This document shows positions 30,026 to 41,386 of a DNA stretch of 64,000 nt, in pieces. The notes below the pieces were generated by a model that searched no databases, was not told the DNA's origin, and worked only from the letters and a program-made list of their open reading frames with translations. The stretch is taken from contig JAEBUN010000011.1 of NCBI GenBank assembly GCA_023014365.1, forward strand, positions 992,001 to 1,056,000, read 5' to 3'. This DNA is from Lepiota brunneoincarnata (Eukaryota > Basidiomycota > Agaricomycetes > Agaricales > Agaricaceae). Position 1 is the stretch's first letter, and the number at the start of each line of letters is the position of its first letter. The position numbers were made by a program, and so were the translations under genes.

Positions 30026-30717
30026 ACCCTCCAAAGCCTTTCTCTAATCACTCACCTAAGGTCAAGGCAATGACTGTCCTTTGGCAGTAAGAATGGGAAC
30101 ACAGAGAGAGGCAACCAATCTCCCACTGCTAGGCCAAATGCCAGCAACAAAAGGAGAAGACAGACAGGAATGTACAGCAAAGTAGGGAGGGTGAAGATAC
30201 CCCAAACAGCATTTCCTTGCTGGACTACAAGGAGGAGCGAGCACTTGGGGTATGCCTTCAGTAGGGCTGGGGTATTTCACTGAGTCGATCAAGGAGCACA
30301 GGGGCCCTAAGGACTCCTTTGTACATTGTAGATAACACAAAGTCCAACATGAGGTATATTCTTGAGGACTCTGGATCCTAAGGCTAAGTTGTAACTGGAA
30401 GCCAGGGAACATGAAACAAGGGGAAACATCAAGTTTTCACTGCTACACTAGCAGAAATATAGGAAAGAGAAAGGAGAGGATATAAGAGATAGTGTGGGAG
30501 GCATCATTTGGCCTCTCTACAACCTAATGAAAATGTGTTGAGGGCCAGATTCTGTGTGCAGGCAAGATTCTCAGTGAAACAAAACTCGGAAGTGTAGGAT
30601 TTATAAAATATGTGCTGCATAGCTACTTGAATACACCATCTTTTATCCAAATCCAAAATTAGCCTTACAATATCCCACTATAAATGCTTACTGCCTTCCT
30701 CGGGTCCTCCTCCTTGC
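30026..30717. other. No supported gene; possible LINE 3' trailer
   Basis: Short open stretches on both strands but no recognisable domain. The part next to the LINE fragment may be its 3' untranslated region. No poly-A tail is seen. Confidence 0.35.
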
Positions 30718-33700
30718 TCAGCTAGTAGCTTGAGGGACTTGAATAGTCTCAACATTCATATCCTGTATGTGTTGTCGTTTTGAGCAGTGTAGCTGGAGTA
30801 TCTCTTCTTGATCAGAGTGTTTTCGTTTCCCAACACCACCACTACTCTTGTAGTACCTGGGAGTTACAATTACTACCTTTGGGATTGGCCTTGGCTTGGG
30901 ACGAGGGGGTGGAGGAGGTAATACCACCTCTACATAATCTTTGCTAGGCTAATGGATAGTGAGATCAAACAAAAACTGTGCCCAGTAATCAAGATACTTA
31001 CCTCCAACTCATCATCATTTTCTGGCCAATCCCTATGATTCCAGTCACCTGGAACAAGTATGGGTTCCATATCTGTTGATGGTCCACTGAATCCAATCCC
31101 CATTGCATATTCCCTGCATGTCCAGCATGTAATGATTGTTCGAACATTAACTCTTCCAAGCTTTGGATGCAGAGTCGATCTATGTCTTGCCCCACCCATG
31201 ATGCCTTTTTGACCTGGATAGTCCATGCTTGCTCCATAATCTCTTTGATCCGCCTCTCCGATGGCACATTTCCCATGCCTGTCCTCTGATGCAGCTGATG
31301 GGCAATAAGGAGTGTCACAGCATAGGAGAATCCAATGCCAGCAATCCACCATTGCCACTGTTCTTCCACTTCAGAGTCTGTATCCCAGCCACCATGGTTT
31401 GATGGTAAGGATTTGGTAGGTGGTGAGGATAGGAGGGTAGTGGTGGTAGTTGCATCCAAAAGTGATTCTAAAGGTACCATGTCCATATCTTCACCAAGTC
31501 TTCCAGCAGTTGCCAGTGGTTCAATAGGTAGAGTTGGAGGAATGTGTGCAAGAGTAGGATGAACATATTCAACAGTCTTTGTAGATGTGGGATTGCTCAT
31601 CCATGAATGATGCTGTGACTGCATTGGTACCAGGGGTCCATCGTAAGAAATAGTTGACTTTGGGGATATCTTGGGTGTTGAGAATTTAAAATTGAATAAG
31701 TTTGAACATTGCTGAATGCACTGGTGATAAAAGCAATCCTGAGCTTGTCGTCCACCACGGAGTTTATAGACAATGACATGATGGGAATAACTGTGAGGAA
31801 AGTGGAGACTGGTGAGTGGTACCATTGACCAGGAATTAGACACCTGTTTAACTCTGCCACCATTGTCAAAATCATTATAGGTGTATACACCTGGATTAGA
31901 GCAGTCTTTGTAGTGGGCAATGAAATGGTTTTGCATGGGATCTGTCAAACCAAAGCCTACAAGGTCATAGGCAACCTTGAACTTCTTTGCATCTCCTGGC
32001 CCAAGTGGCTCCAGATGGTCAGGGATATCCCAGTCCAGTTGAGTCCCATTTTGCCCAGGTGATAATTTGATTACAAGAACAATTGGCAGACTGACCACAA
32101 GACAGGTAATATCAGTCTGTTCACCAGTGCAGAGCAGAGTTCCCTGAGATTGTTGCCAGCAGGAAGCACCAGTAGTTGTAGACTCTTGTTCCATTGGCAT
32201 GAATTGTTTGAACCAGTTCACTAGGTTCCCTTCAAAGTGGGCATGGTCCCAAGCAGAGATGAGGATATCAGTCTGAGAGAGAAGGGCAGTATGGAGCTCC
32301 AGATGACTTCCTTGAGTAGACTGATCACCATCACATGCACGAAATTGCACAGTCAAAGGAGCAAAGTATGCAAGGGGAATGATGGAGTCCTTGAACCATC
32401 CTTGGCTAGCATCCATCTTAAGTCCCTTCCAAAGCCATCCCTGCATATATGTCAGCATGAATTGAAGGATGGGCTAGTAGATACTTACAAAAAGAGAATG
32501 GAAACCAAACTCTTCCTGAATAATCTTTTGTAAACAGAGTTGGTGTTGCAACAAGTCCCATTCATTTGAAAGCCAGGAAGAATCTCCATTGGATTGAGAC
32601 TGTTGTAAAAAATGGTTGAAGATCTTGAATATTGGGGAGTTGGTATCCATGGTACTGATAACCTCTGCAAATTCAGGAATTGTGGTAGAAATTGAAATGT
32701 AGAGTAGCTGAAGAGAGGTATCCAGCCAACAGGAGTTTTCTTTCCACTGATAGCAGGCTGAACCCAAAACATTCCCGATTGCTGCTATAGTCTTGATTTT
32801 TTTCTGAGGGCTACTAGAATTCTTGGGTATAAGCTTTTTTGCTGTATCAGGAGCATGGCCATCATTAACAAATTTCTTGCTTGGTGATTTGGATTCATGG
32901 CACCATGATTTACATTTGGAAGGTGACATCCCAAGTATATCAAGCTTGGCTTGATCCTTCTTCCACTTGTTAGCCTTGCCATAGTGTAGTGGTACCCCCA
33001 CTGGAACAAGTCAACAATTAATCTTATTAACCAAGTTTGAACTTACTTTGTTTGCTCTTGTAGTTATCCTCAAACCTAATGGCCCAACAGTAAAGTGATC
33101 AGATGCCCTCGAAGAATTGTTGGTTCCAGCCAGCTGCAGCATAGAGCTGGAAGTGTAGGGATTCTTGAGCATTGGTAGTTGTTGGTAGAACTTGCCATAG
33201 CTCCAGGTCCATTGTCACAAAGACAGGAAATATCATCTTGCCATGTCGAAGCCACCATAACAACCAATCTGCAACACCAGGGAACTCTGTAAGTAACCAC
33301 TCTACTGTCTTCTGGAACTCCTCCATGGACTTGATTTTGGTTAGTTTGAGTGCTTCAGCAACAAACTCCTCCCTCTGGTGAATAGGGACAACTCCACTGA
33401 TTCTTGATACTTGGGTAACTCCTCGTCTATAATGCTCACCACATCCTCAGATTATTTTCTCTGCAGCTAGCCTAAGCTCTTCTCCTGTCCAGGGATCTTG
33501 GTTGGCTAAGTAGATTTCAACAAAGGCTTCAATGTAGCCTTCTCTTTGAGCATCACTGAAGTCCATAACCTGCAGGATATTAGATTCTAAAATGATCTGA
33601 TGAAGATGAAGCTATACCGTTGCAAACATTTTATCTTGAACAGGAATTTTGTGGAGAGTGGCTTGGGCAATGATGGTTTGGAAAGTGCTGAGGAAATGTA

Positions 33701-35208
33701 GCCTGTAGTACTTGGCTGAGCCACCATCCATGAAAGACATCAGAATTGGAATCCATTTTTGAAGGACTGGGGAATAGATAGAGGACATCATCAGGGCCCA
33801 GCCACTGTCTGCCCAGAATCCATGAGCAGCATCAGCAACCATTCCACCACCAATATCCTCATCAGATTCATCATTCTGGTAGAGAGCCTGAGAAGCCATG
33901 AAGGGGGACTGGAAGCATATGATATTTTCTAGTCCAAATCATGAAGTTTTGATGAAATTTGGGTGCTCTCATGCGAATTCTTTCAAGCTAGTGAAGAATG
34001 GGCAAGGGTCTGGGGGTGTATGCTGCTTGATAACATGATTTCGTTCATAGGTTACTTGTCCTTGGTTGTGAAGTGCAGGTGAGATGACATTGACCGATTG
34101 TCCAGGTCCATTCAAGCTTCTGATACTGAATTGTAAAGCAGATGGTCCCATTTTTGGATGGTCTAGGACTATCTGATCAAATTTAGCCTCTTCATCAGCA
34201 TCCAGATGGATGTTAGCAGGAGGATGAGGATGATTATGAATACCCTCCTGTATGAAGTACTTTCCCCCTTGCCAAGTATACACTGTGGACCAAACATCAC
34301 ATAGCATCCAAAAGACTTCTTTCCCACAATTGCAACCTTCTTCAGACTGTTTTTGGTGGCTGGCTTTGGTAGTTTTTGGCCATATAAGCATGTTGCAATT
34401 AGGGTCAATGCATTGAAAATTGCCTAGACATTCTCGCATTGACTTGAACCCTTTTTGCCATTTGGGAGCTTTATCCCAACCATTGTTATGGTTACGACCA
34501 CCCTTGACCTCAAATGCCCAATGAATCAGTGGCCACTTGCCTTTGATGAGTTCATCAGGTGTAAAGTTCCGTTCAAAAGCTCCAACAGGAAAGTATGGCC
34601 ATGACTTCCTAGTCTCCTTCAATCCTTCCATTGGCTGTTGTGGGAGAGGAGGCTGAACTAACTGTCCAAGGCTGGCAAGTGTGGTGGATGGATTGGCTGG
34701 AAGAGAGGAATTCATAGAAGGGGAGGGTCCAGATATAATATGTGAAGTTGATGGAATAGAGGGAGTGATAAAATGATTAGGAATATGTGAAGGTGGTTGA
34801 GTCACAGGTTTTGTTTCAAGGGAGAATTGAGGGAGTAGAGGAAGTCCAGGGATAGTAATAGGATGGGTGGGGCCATGGTTGACCTGTGAATGGGGGGGCA
34901 TAGATCCTGGCTGAGGCAATAATACTGATTGAAGTGCTTGAATAAGAACTTGTATGTCAGTTGTTTCTGTAACAAGTAAGTTTGTGTAAGTTAGCTTTTA
35001 AATTAAAGTAAAATAACAAATGTGAGGTTGGATGAAGCTGTTGTATGAATGGAATTGGTTGGGGGGCCATCCATGGAGACTTGGGAGGTAGTGGTGGAGG
35101 GACATCTTGTTCTGACTTGAAGAAGTACTTTGCACAGTGCTTAATGAATCCCTGCTATAATTTAGTATCATGACTTCATACAAGTTTAATTCTGACTTAC
35201 AAAAACCA
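30718..35208 (-). pseudogene. MULE-type transposase with WRKY-GCM1-like finger and USP-like protease
   Basis: A minus-strand gene of about 4.5 kb with at least five introns of about 45-55 nt (for example donors at 33617, about 33047, about 32480 and about 30998). The N-terminus is Pro-rich. A WRKY-GCM1/FLYWCH-like finger at 34480-34220 shows paired Cys, then a WSTVYTW block and IHNHPHP. The MULE transposase core follows: VADAAHGFWADSG, SSIYSPVLQKWIPIL and FPGVADWLLWWLRHG. Next is a USP (C19)-like protease with the Cys box QWKENSCWLDTSLQLLY (about 32750) and a His box NHFIAHYKDCSNPGVYTYND (about 31900). A basic tail ends at 30718. Four in-frame TGA codons (33971, 33951, 33449, 33101) stand where Arg is plausible. 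It is therefore a young pseudogene, or edited if expressed. Confidence 0.7.
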
Positions 35209-35487
35209 TGGGAAATTTTATGTCCAGTACAGATAGTTGAGGTTTGGAATGAGAAGTAGGAACTCAAGGTAGAGTTAGAGAGCAGTGGAGAAGTAAAACC
35301 ACATAGGGGGGATGTTGGAATATTTATTGGTGTACCAATGGTGTTTTATACTTTTAACTATGAGTCATATCCTCATTGTACAATATCCCAAGAGTAGCAG
35401 AAAACATGGGATACAGATCTTAAATACATTGAAAGAGCAGACATTGGTTTGAGAATGATGAAATATTGATCTTACATGTATTGAAAT
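35209..35487. other. Upstream region of the MULE gene
   Basis: Holds the probable promoter side of the minus-strand MULE gene. No clear TATA box or TIR is recognised. Confidence 0.35.
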
Positions 35488-35578
35488 GTGAGCAGGATTC
35501 AAACCCTCAACCTCAAAAATGGAAATAACATGTTTGTATGGAGCTTGAAACACTAACCATTACACCATAGTGTTATTT
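35488..35578 (-). repeat. tRNA-derived SINE-like sequence
   Basis: On the minus strand an A-box-like TGGTGTAATGGTTAG is followed about 60 nt later by a B-box-like GGTTTGAATCC. This is the spacing of an internal RNA polymerase III promoter. The acceptor and T stems do not pair properly, so it is not a working tRNA gene. Confidence 0.45.
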
Positions 35579-35727
35579 TATGTAATATTTTGCTTATATG
35601 TACCATAATAATCGATTTTATGAAAAATACCCACATAAATATATTACCTAAAGTTTGGAATTAAAAAATATCTTATGAGATTTATTTTTCAAATAAATAA
35701 ATAATGGTACACATCAGCATATATGTA

Positions 35728-35922
35728 CTGTCATTGGTTGGTAGGTCAGATGGGTGATAAGCTCAGACAAACACTTCTATTTCACTCTATACTGGCCCAA
35801 TTATTATATATATTATGGTAGAATGATGTATCAACATTGGAGTTTGAGTATTTGCTGGTGGGAACAGTGACTGATGTGACTGTCTGAGCTTGTTGCCCAC
35901 CTGACCTACCAACCTACCACAG
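35728..35922. mobile_element. MITE with TA target duplication
   Basis: 195 bp between TA dinucleotides, with terminal inverted repeats of about 38 bp (CTGTCATTGGTTGGTAGG and the inverse of CCTACCAACCTACCACAG) and no coding capacity. It interrupts one unit of the satellite-like repeat around it. The TA duplication suggests a Tc1/mariner-type donor. Confidence 0.8.
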
Positions 35923-35924
35923 TA

Positions 35925-36260
35925 TTATCTGAAGTTTAGAATCAAAAATCATATGAGAGCTATCATGCAATTAATTAATTATAGTTTAAGGTACCTGTTG
36001 GCATATATCTAGAGCTTGGAAGTAGAAATCATGTATGAGAGTTATCATGTAATAAATTAATTATGGTTCAAGGTACCTGTCAACATATATTACCTAAAGT
36101 TCAGAATTAACAATGATTTATGAGAGTTATTGTGTAATATATAAATTATGGTTCAAGGTACCCATCAATATATATCTGGAGCTTGGAAATAAAAATGATT
36201 TATGAGAGTTATCATGTGATAAATTGATTATGGTCCAAGATACCCATCAACATATATTGG
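35925..36260. repeat. AT-rich ~83-bp tandem repeat
   Basis: About four units with the shared blocks GAGAGTTATCATGTAAT, ATTATGGTTCAAGGTACC and CATCAACATATAT at a period of about 83 bp. A further partial unit lies at 35600-35727, on the other side of the MITE. Confidence 0.8.
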
Positions 36261-36261
36261 G

Positions 36262-36478
36262 ATATGCTCAAGGCTCAATAACAGCAATGTCACAGTAATG
36301 TGGTGGTAATGTGTGGTAATGTGCAGTAAAGTGACAGTGGTATCATGGTAAGATGGCGGCAATGTGCTATAATGTGTGGTAAAGTGACAGTTCTGTCACA
36401 GCAAGGTGGCGGCAATGTCACAGTAGCATGGCGGTAATGTGCAGTAGGGTGACGGCAGTGTGCGGTACCATGTGTGGC
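36262..36478. repeat. Degenerate short tandem repeat
   Basis: The motif GGTAATGTG and variants (GTAAAGTGACAGT, GGCGGCAATGTG) recur irregularly about every 11-14 bp. No ORF is present. Confidence 0.7.
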
Positions 36479-36485
36479 AAATTCT

Positions 36486-36575
36486 TAAGGCCCCTTGCTT
36501 TAGGCATCCCTGACACCTCATGGTCATTTATGTAGAGTAGATTACTCAACTTGGACCTTACAGCAGGTAGTACTA
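36486..36575. repeat. Fragment of LTR family D
   Basis: Similar to the reverse complement of 47540-47615 inside the solo LTR at 47393-47923. Shared blocks include TTTATGTAGAGTAGATTACT and CAACTTGGACCTTA. Confidence 0.7.
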
Positions 36576-37542
36576 TCATAGGTCACCTACTTGGCCACCC
36601 TGGGTACTTGGCCACTGCAGTATTTGACAACCAGTTCACAAACAAATTGGGGCACTGTGTGCTCAAATCTCTAGCATTTAGGCAAGGGAAGCAACATACA
36701 AGCGCTGGTTCTCTGGGGTTATCCCTTTTCACGATATGATGCAATCATCTGGGGTTGTGGTGTGTTTTGGCATGTTTTCTTAAGCTGCTGATGCTACCCG
36801 ATATGGTAATGCATCCACGCAACAGCCGTTTTTTGCCCCCCTCCCCTCAAACTTGCTGCATGCATGCCTCGCCTCACTTACTCAATGACCTGCCACCATT
36901 GCTTGCGTTTACCCCTGTTCAACATCCTAAGCCCTGCTGCAAGGCTGACTGACTGACCTTCTTGATGCCTGTAAACATGTGAAAGATGCCTGGCAATCGC
37001 GAGCTCGAGGGCCAACGCAGGCACTCGTGCTCAATGGTATGTTTTTGCCATACCATTTTCATTCATTTGACACCTTGTTCTTATTTTTAGGGATTTTTTT
37101 ACTTCCGGTATGTGCATGCATACGTTAAACGGCTGTTTTCTGCATGTTTGCCATCACGAATGCATTTCTGGTGCTGAGGTGCCACTGAGGCAAGAACAGG
37201 ATTCTCGGTGCGTAGTCCTGCTATTGAACTCAATCAGAACGCCTTCTCAACACGCCTGCCTCAGGTTTTTAATGTTTGCATGCTGACCTCCATGTGGCAC
37301 TAGAGCGGTTGTTTCTTTCAACTTTGCCTGCGTTTCAAGTATGCGTACATGCAAAAAACATTCACAATGTCCCTACCATACATGCCTACCATGCATTGTT
37401 ATGGTGTTTCTTGCTTCTGGATGTCCTGCAGCATCACAGACCATAAATACACACATTTTCATTGAATGACCCCCCAAACTCGAACTTGAACTCAATTCCA
37501 ATCCAAATCACCTCGCTGTCCTCAGTCCATCATAACTACATC
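36576..37542. other. No recognisable gene; likely 5' part of the pogo element
   Basis: Mixed composition with several ATGCATGC-like words. I see no convincing TIR. It probably includes the upstream end of the pogo-type element and some host spacer. Confidence 0.35.
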
Positions 37543-39504
37543 ATGCCAGAGTGTACCCCATCCCTTTCCGCTGACATTCTTGCACTCCCTCAGGAAGACC
37601 ACATTCAGCTCGCTATCACAGCTATCAGTGAGGCAGGCAACAAAGCTGATGGCAAACCACAGTTGTCTTTGTGTAAGGCTGCCAGTGTGTACCAAGTGCC
37701 TCGTAGCACACTTGGAGATTGTCTGAAAGGCCTCCCTACACGTGCTGAAGCGCATGCAGATCAGCAAGTGCTCTCAGGAAGCCGAAGAAGAGGTCCTTGT
37801 GGAATGGGCGAAGGCGTTGGGCTATCGGGGAGTACCATTGACACATGCCACTCTGACTAAATATGCTTCTGAGATATCTGGAAAGCCCATCGGCAAGTCA
37901 TGGCCAAAGAGATTCCTTGCGAGGCACCCAGATCTCAAAGTGAAGGCAACATCAAGTTTGGAGAAATGCCATGCAAAGGCACTCAATAGGACAGCAGTTG
38001 ATGGTTTCTATGATATTTTGGAGCAGGTGGTGCACGATTTTCAGATCAAGCCAGAGAACACATGGAATATGGATGAGAAAGGTGTCCAGCTTGGCATTGG
38101 GGCGAAGGTGGCCGCAATTGTTGATCATGACCAAGCAACGGTGTATTCTGTCGAAGATGGCAATCGTGAGCTTGTGACAGTCATTGAAGCAGTTTCGGCT
38201 AACTGGAGCGGCACTCTTCCCATTGGTCATTTTCCAGGGAGTGCGATGCAATCCAGAATGGGGATGGCCTGAAAACAATCCAGATGCCAGCTAGGTATGT
38301 AATTGGTCTGCATTCAATTGAGCAGTATTTGATGTTTTGTCTAGTGTTTCCGTCTCTCCAAAGGGGTGGACTGACCAGGAGCTTGGCTTGAAATGGCTCG
38401 AGCGGGACTTTGAGCCAAATACCAGACTGGAGACATCCCAGGAGTACCATCTTCTGATTCTTGATGGACACAATTCCCACTGTACCTATCAGTTTATCAA
38501 ATTTTCTGCCCAGCACCATATCATTATCATCTGCCTTCCCTCACATACTACACATGCATTGCAGCCTTGCGATGTCGGTGTATTTGGTCCGCTTGCCCAT
38601 GCATGGAAGTCCCAGGTCATGCGAGCATCACAGGAAAACATAGCGATCACGAAGGATAATCTACTGCTTTACTACCACAATGCTTGAAGTCTTGTGCTCA
38701 AACCAACAACAATCCAATCAGCATTCAGAAAGACAGGAATCTACCCCCTTGATCGCAATGCAATCCCTCTATCCGCCTTCGAACCTGCAAAAAACACAAC
38801 AACTCAAGCTGCGCAACCAATACCAGCTCGGCTTCCATCACTACTCACACCAACACCAGATCCATCCCCCACAGCCTCAGCAGCGATGACACAAGTGCTG
38901 GACATGTCACCTCCTGGGAATTCTGATGCCTCTGAACCTGGGAGCACAGATGACAGCATGCCTGAACCACCAGCACCCAACAGCGAACTCGCAGCCACAG
39001 ACACAGCTGACACTGAACCCAGTCAACCTACACAACTGATATCATATCAAAGTACCACGTCCACTTCCATACACGGTATCACGGCGAGCACTCTGGGAAG
39101 AGAACAAGATGTTACAAGCAATCATTGCTGAGGTTGGCGAGGTGCTGGAGCAAGACTACGCCCAAATGAAGTTGATGGACCTTGAAAATGAGAGGTTGCG
39201 TCAAAAGGCATTTGCAAAGGGCCAACGGAGGACAGCAAAGCGGAAGCTCACCTCTGGCCAGGCACACCACATGACAGCACCTGAGATGATTGATTTGCTC
39301 GCCAGACAGACATGGGAATCAGCTATGGCTGATGTATTCAAGGAAGCCTCAGAGCGGTTCAAGGTTAGGCGAAAGGCAATTGATGACCACCATAAAGCGC
39401 TCGCAGCTGAGAGGAAGTTGGCCGATCAGGAGCGGAAGGCAGCAGAGTGGCAGGCGAAGAAAGCTGAAACCAAAGCTGAGAAGGCCAGGCTACAGGCTGA
39501 GTGA
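37543..39504 (+). pseudogene. Pogo/CENP-B-like DDE transposase
   Basis: Starts at the ATG at 37543 with a psq-type helix-turn-helix region (SLCKAASVYQVPRSTLGD). A CENP-B-type domain follows (EEEVLVEWAKALGYRGVPLT, then SWPKRFLARHP). The DDE core includes NMDEKGVQLG, LLILDGHNSHCTYQF and SHTTHALQPCDVGVFGPL. The C-terminal coiled coil (39109-39504) is rich in Glu, Lys and Ala. A frameshift near 37775 separates the first two domains. The frame also breaks at about 38272-38340, where GTATGT and TCTAG could mark an intron remnant that no longer joins in frame. A stop near 38686 adds to the decay. The element belongs to the TA-duplicating pogo/Fot1 group. Confidence 0.8.
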
Positions 39505-40589
39505 ATGGCAACGCGTGGGCATGGAAGAGGTAGCCAAATCACTCGCGCACTGTGGCCGTGGTTGAGGTCGAGGTTGTGGGCATAGGGCGTGGGCGTGGGC
39601 GAGGTGGGAGCCAAGGTGGTGCAGAACTGACCATGGCGGGAAGGCATACTGACAGTGATGAGTCTGGATTTCAATTTTCAGACTCTGATTCCGTTCCAAC
39701 AGATCATGAAGACGTACCAAACCCCGATGCACCACCTGAACATCGCCTTCCACGTGAATGCAGAGCCAGAGCACCTCGATTTCTACCAAGCGATAATGAG
39801 GAGGAGGACACCCCACCTCTGGTCAACCATCCACAGCCCAGACCTCGACTGATTCATGCACAACAACCACCAGCAGAACAGGAAACCATTTCTGCTGGCG
39901 ATCTGGAATCCCATTTCTGAGAGATGCAGGCGGCGCCGCTACAAGCCCACCACAATCAGATCATCATGAACTCAATACAGGAGAAAAAACCATACCGTTT
40001 GACACCACACCACAAGCTCCCGAGAACCCAGCTAATCCAACCATACCACACAAGCCAGGACACCCTACGATCAATATAGGGGGTCCAAAAGTGACAGGTG
40101 GGGATGGGATTCAGTTTGACCATAACAAGGCAGGTCCTTCAATGACTTTTCTGGGCGGTGAACCAGGACCTGGGCTAATGGCTAGCGAGGATGTCGCAAC
40201 TAGCAGGCCACAAGTGAGGCGTAGTAGATGACTTGCTACAAAGATAAAATAGCATACATATAATGTTACTTTCATGTAGGTTAGACTTACCACTATACAT
40301 CTGAATGCATCTGAACATTGAAAACTTGGATGTTGTGCTTTGAGCAAGGTCTGAGCGAAGCTGGGTGCAATGTTGTTTTGTTTCCCACGACTGGCCAAGT
40401 TGACAGGTTTGCTCAATTTGGCACCCTTGCCAGGAAAATATTCACAGGACCCGCAACACCAACCCTAAAATTACAAAACATACATCCACCCCTTCCAATC
40501 ATCCTAGACGACCTCTAGCCAAAGTCTCAAGGCAATTTCCTGGCTATCTATCCTGTATCCACATCAGGAACCCTCAGGGGGTCGAGTAC
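39505..40589. other. Decayed coding-like region downstream of the pogo transposase
   Basis: An open frame at 39552-39920 (Gly/Arg-rich start, acidic Asp/Glu/Pro body) and another at about 39930-40230 have no recognised domain. They could be the 3' part of the pogo element or a separate relic. Confidence 0.35.
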
Positions 40590-40681
40590 CCAACCTTTGA
40601 TAGTATAAGTAGTGTAGGTGAGCTCAGAGAAACCTTACTTGATTCTTTAAGGTTTCTCCCTGCTCAGGTATGTACTTGGTA

Positions 40682-41307
40682 GTATTTGTCATGGGTTTGG
40701 AAACCCATGTGGATACATGGGTGTGGGTGATGTGGGTACAGGTACGGGTCCACTGCAAGGGACCTGCTGTAAACCTGTACCCATACAGCAAGTTTCATGG
40801 GTTTTTTCAAGCCACCAGTATTCTAATCACTGCTACTGTACAGTTTACACCACAAATCATTAGATCTCCCATACCCAATCTAATAACTCCTACAGCAACT
40901 TCAGTCAATGTGGAATCTGTCTTCAGCAAGGGAAGACTTGTTCTCTCTCATGTTTGGAATAAACTCTCAGTTCAGTCAACATCCACATTGATATGTCTTG
41001 GAGCTTGGAGTAGGATGGGTTTGGTGAAGGACAAGGATGTGATGGGGGTGGTGAGACAGCCTGATGTTGATGGGGATGAAGCTGAGCTAGAGAGCAGTTG
41101 GGATGATGTATTATTGTAGTTAATTTACTGTCTACGGCATCAACACATAGTACCAACCCATGCAGGTTTTGATACCCATGTAACCCATAAGAACCCATAC
41201 CCATTCTTGTCTGTACCCATACCTGTGACTGCAGGTACAGGTTTCATGTGGGTGTGGGTGCAGGTAGAGGTTGAGTGACCCATGGGTTACCCATGATGAT
41301 CACTAGT
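40682..41307 (+). mobile_element. Non-autonomous hAT element with 8-bp target duplication
   Basis: Flanked by ACTTGGTA at 40674-40681 and 41308-41315, the 8-bp duplication typical of hAT. The ends carry many CATGGGT/ACCCATG motifs in opposite orientations, as in hAT subterminal repeats. Only a short piece of transposase remains inside. Confidence 0.82.
40880..41119 (+). pseudogene. hAT transposase C-terminal fragment
   Basis: Reads NVESVFSKGRLVLSHVWNKL, then STSTLICLGAWSR. This is the hAT C-terminal dimerisation block (usually ...FSxGGRLxSxxRxxLxxxxxxALxCLxxW). An acidic tail follows, to a stop at 41117. The catalytic part is absent. Confidence 0.75.
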
Positions 41308-41386
41308 ACTTGGTAGAAGTCTGGAAATGACACTAAGGTTTCTCCCTGCTCAGCTGACACAACATGGCCACCAGGTTGCCCTTACA

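Larger units (their letters stand above)
40590..41386 (+). repeat. Fragment of LTR family D, split by a hAT relic
   Basis: 40590-40681 and 41308-41386 together match the reverse complement of 47393-47540, including AGTATAAGTAG (TATA-like), the GAGAAACC/GGTTTCTC blocks and the CCCTTACA end. The hAT relic at 40682-41307 lies between the two halves. Confidence 0.75.

Noticed and set aside
36262..36478. Short regular repeats resembling a CRISPR array
   Set aside because: Units are degenerate, without constant repeats or unique spacers, and the genome is clearly eukaryotic.
38272..38341. An active intron in the pogo transposase
   Set aside because: GTATGT and TCTAG occur, but joining them leaves an in-frame stop, so it is at most a decayed intron.
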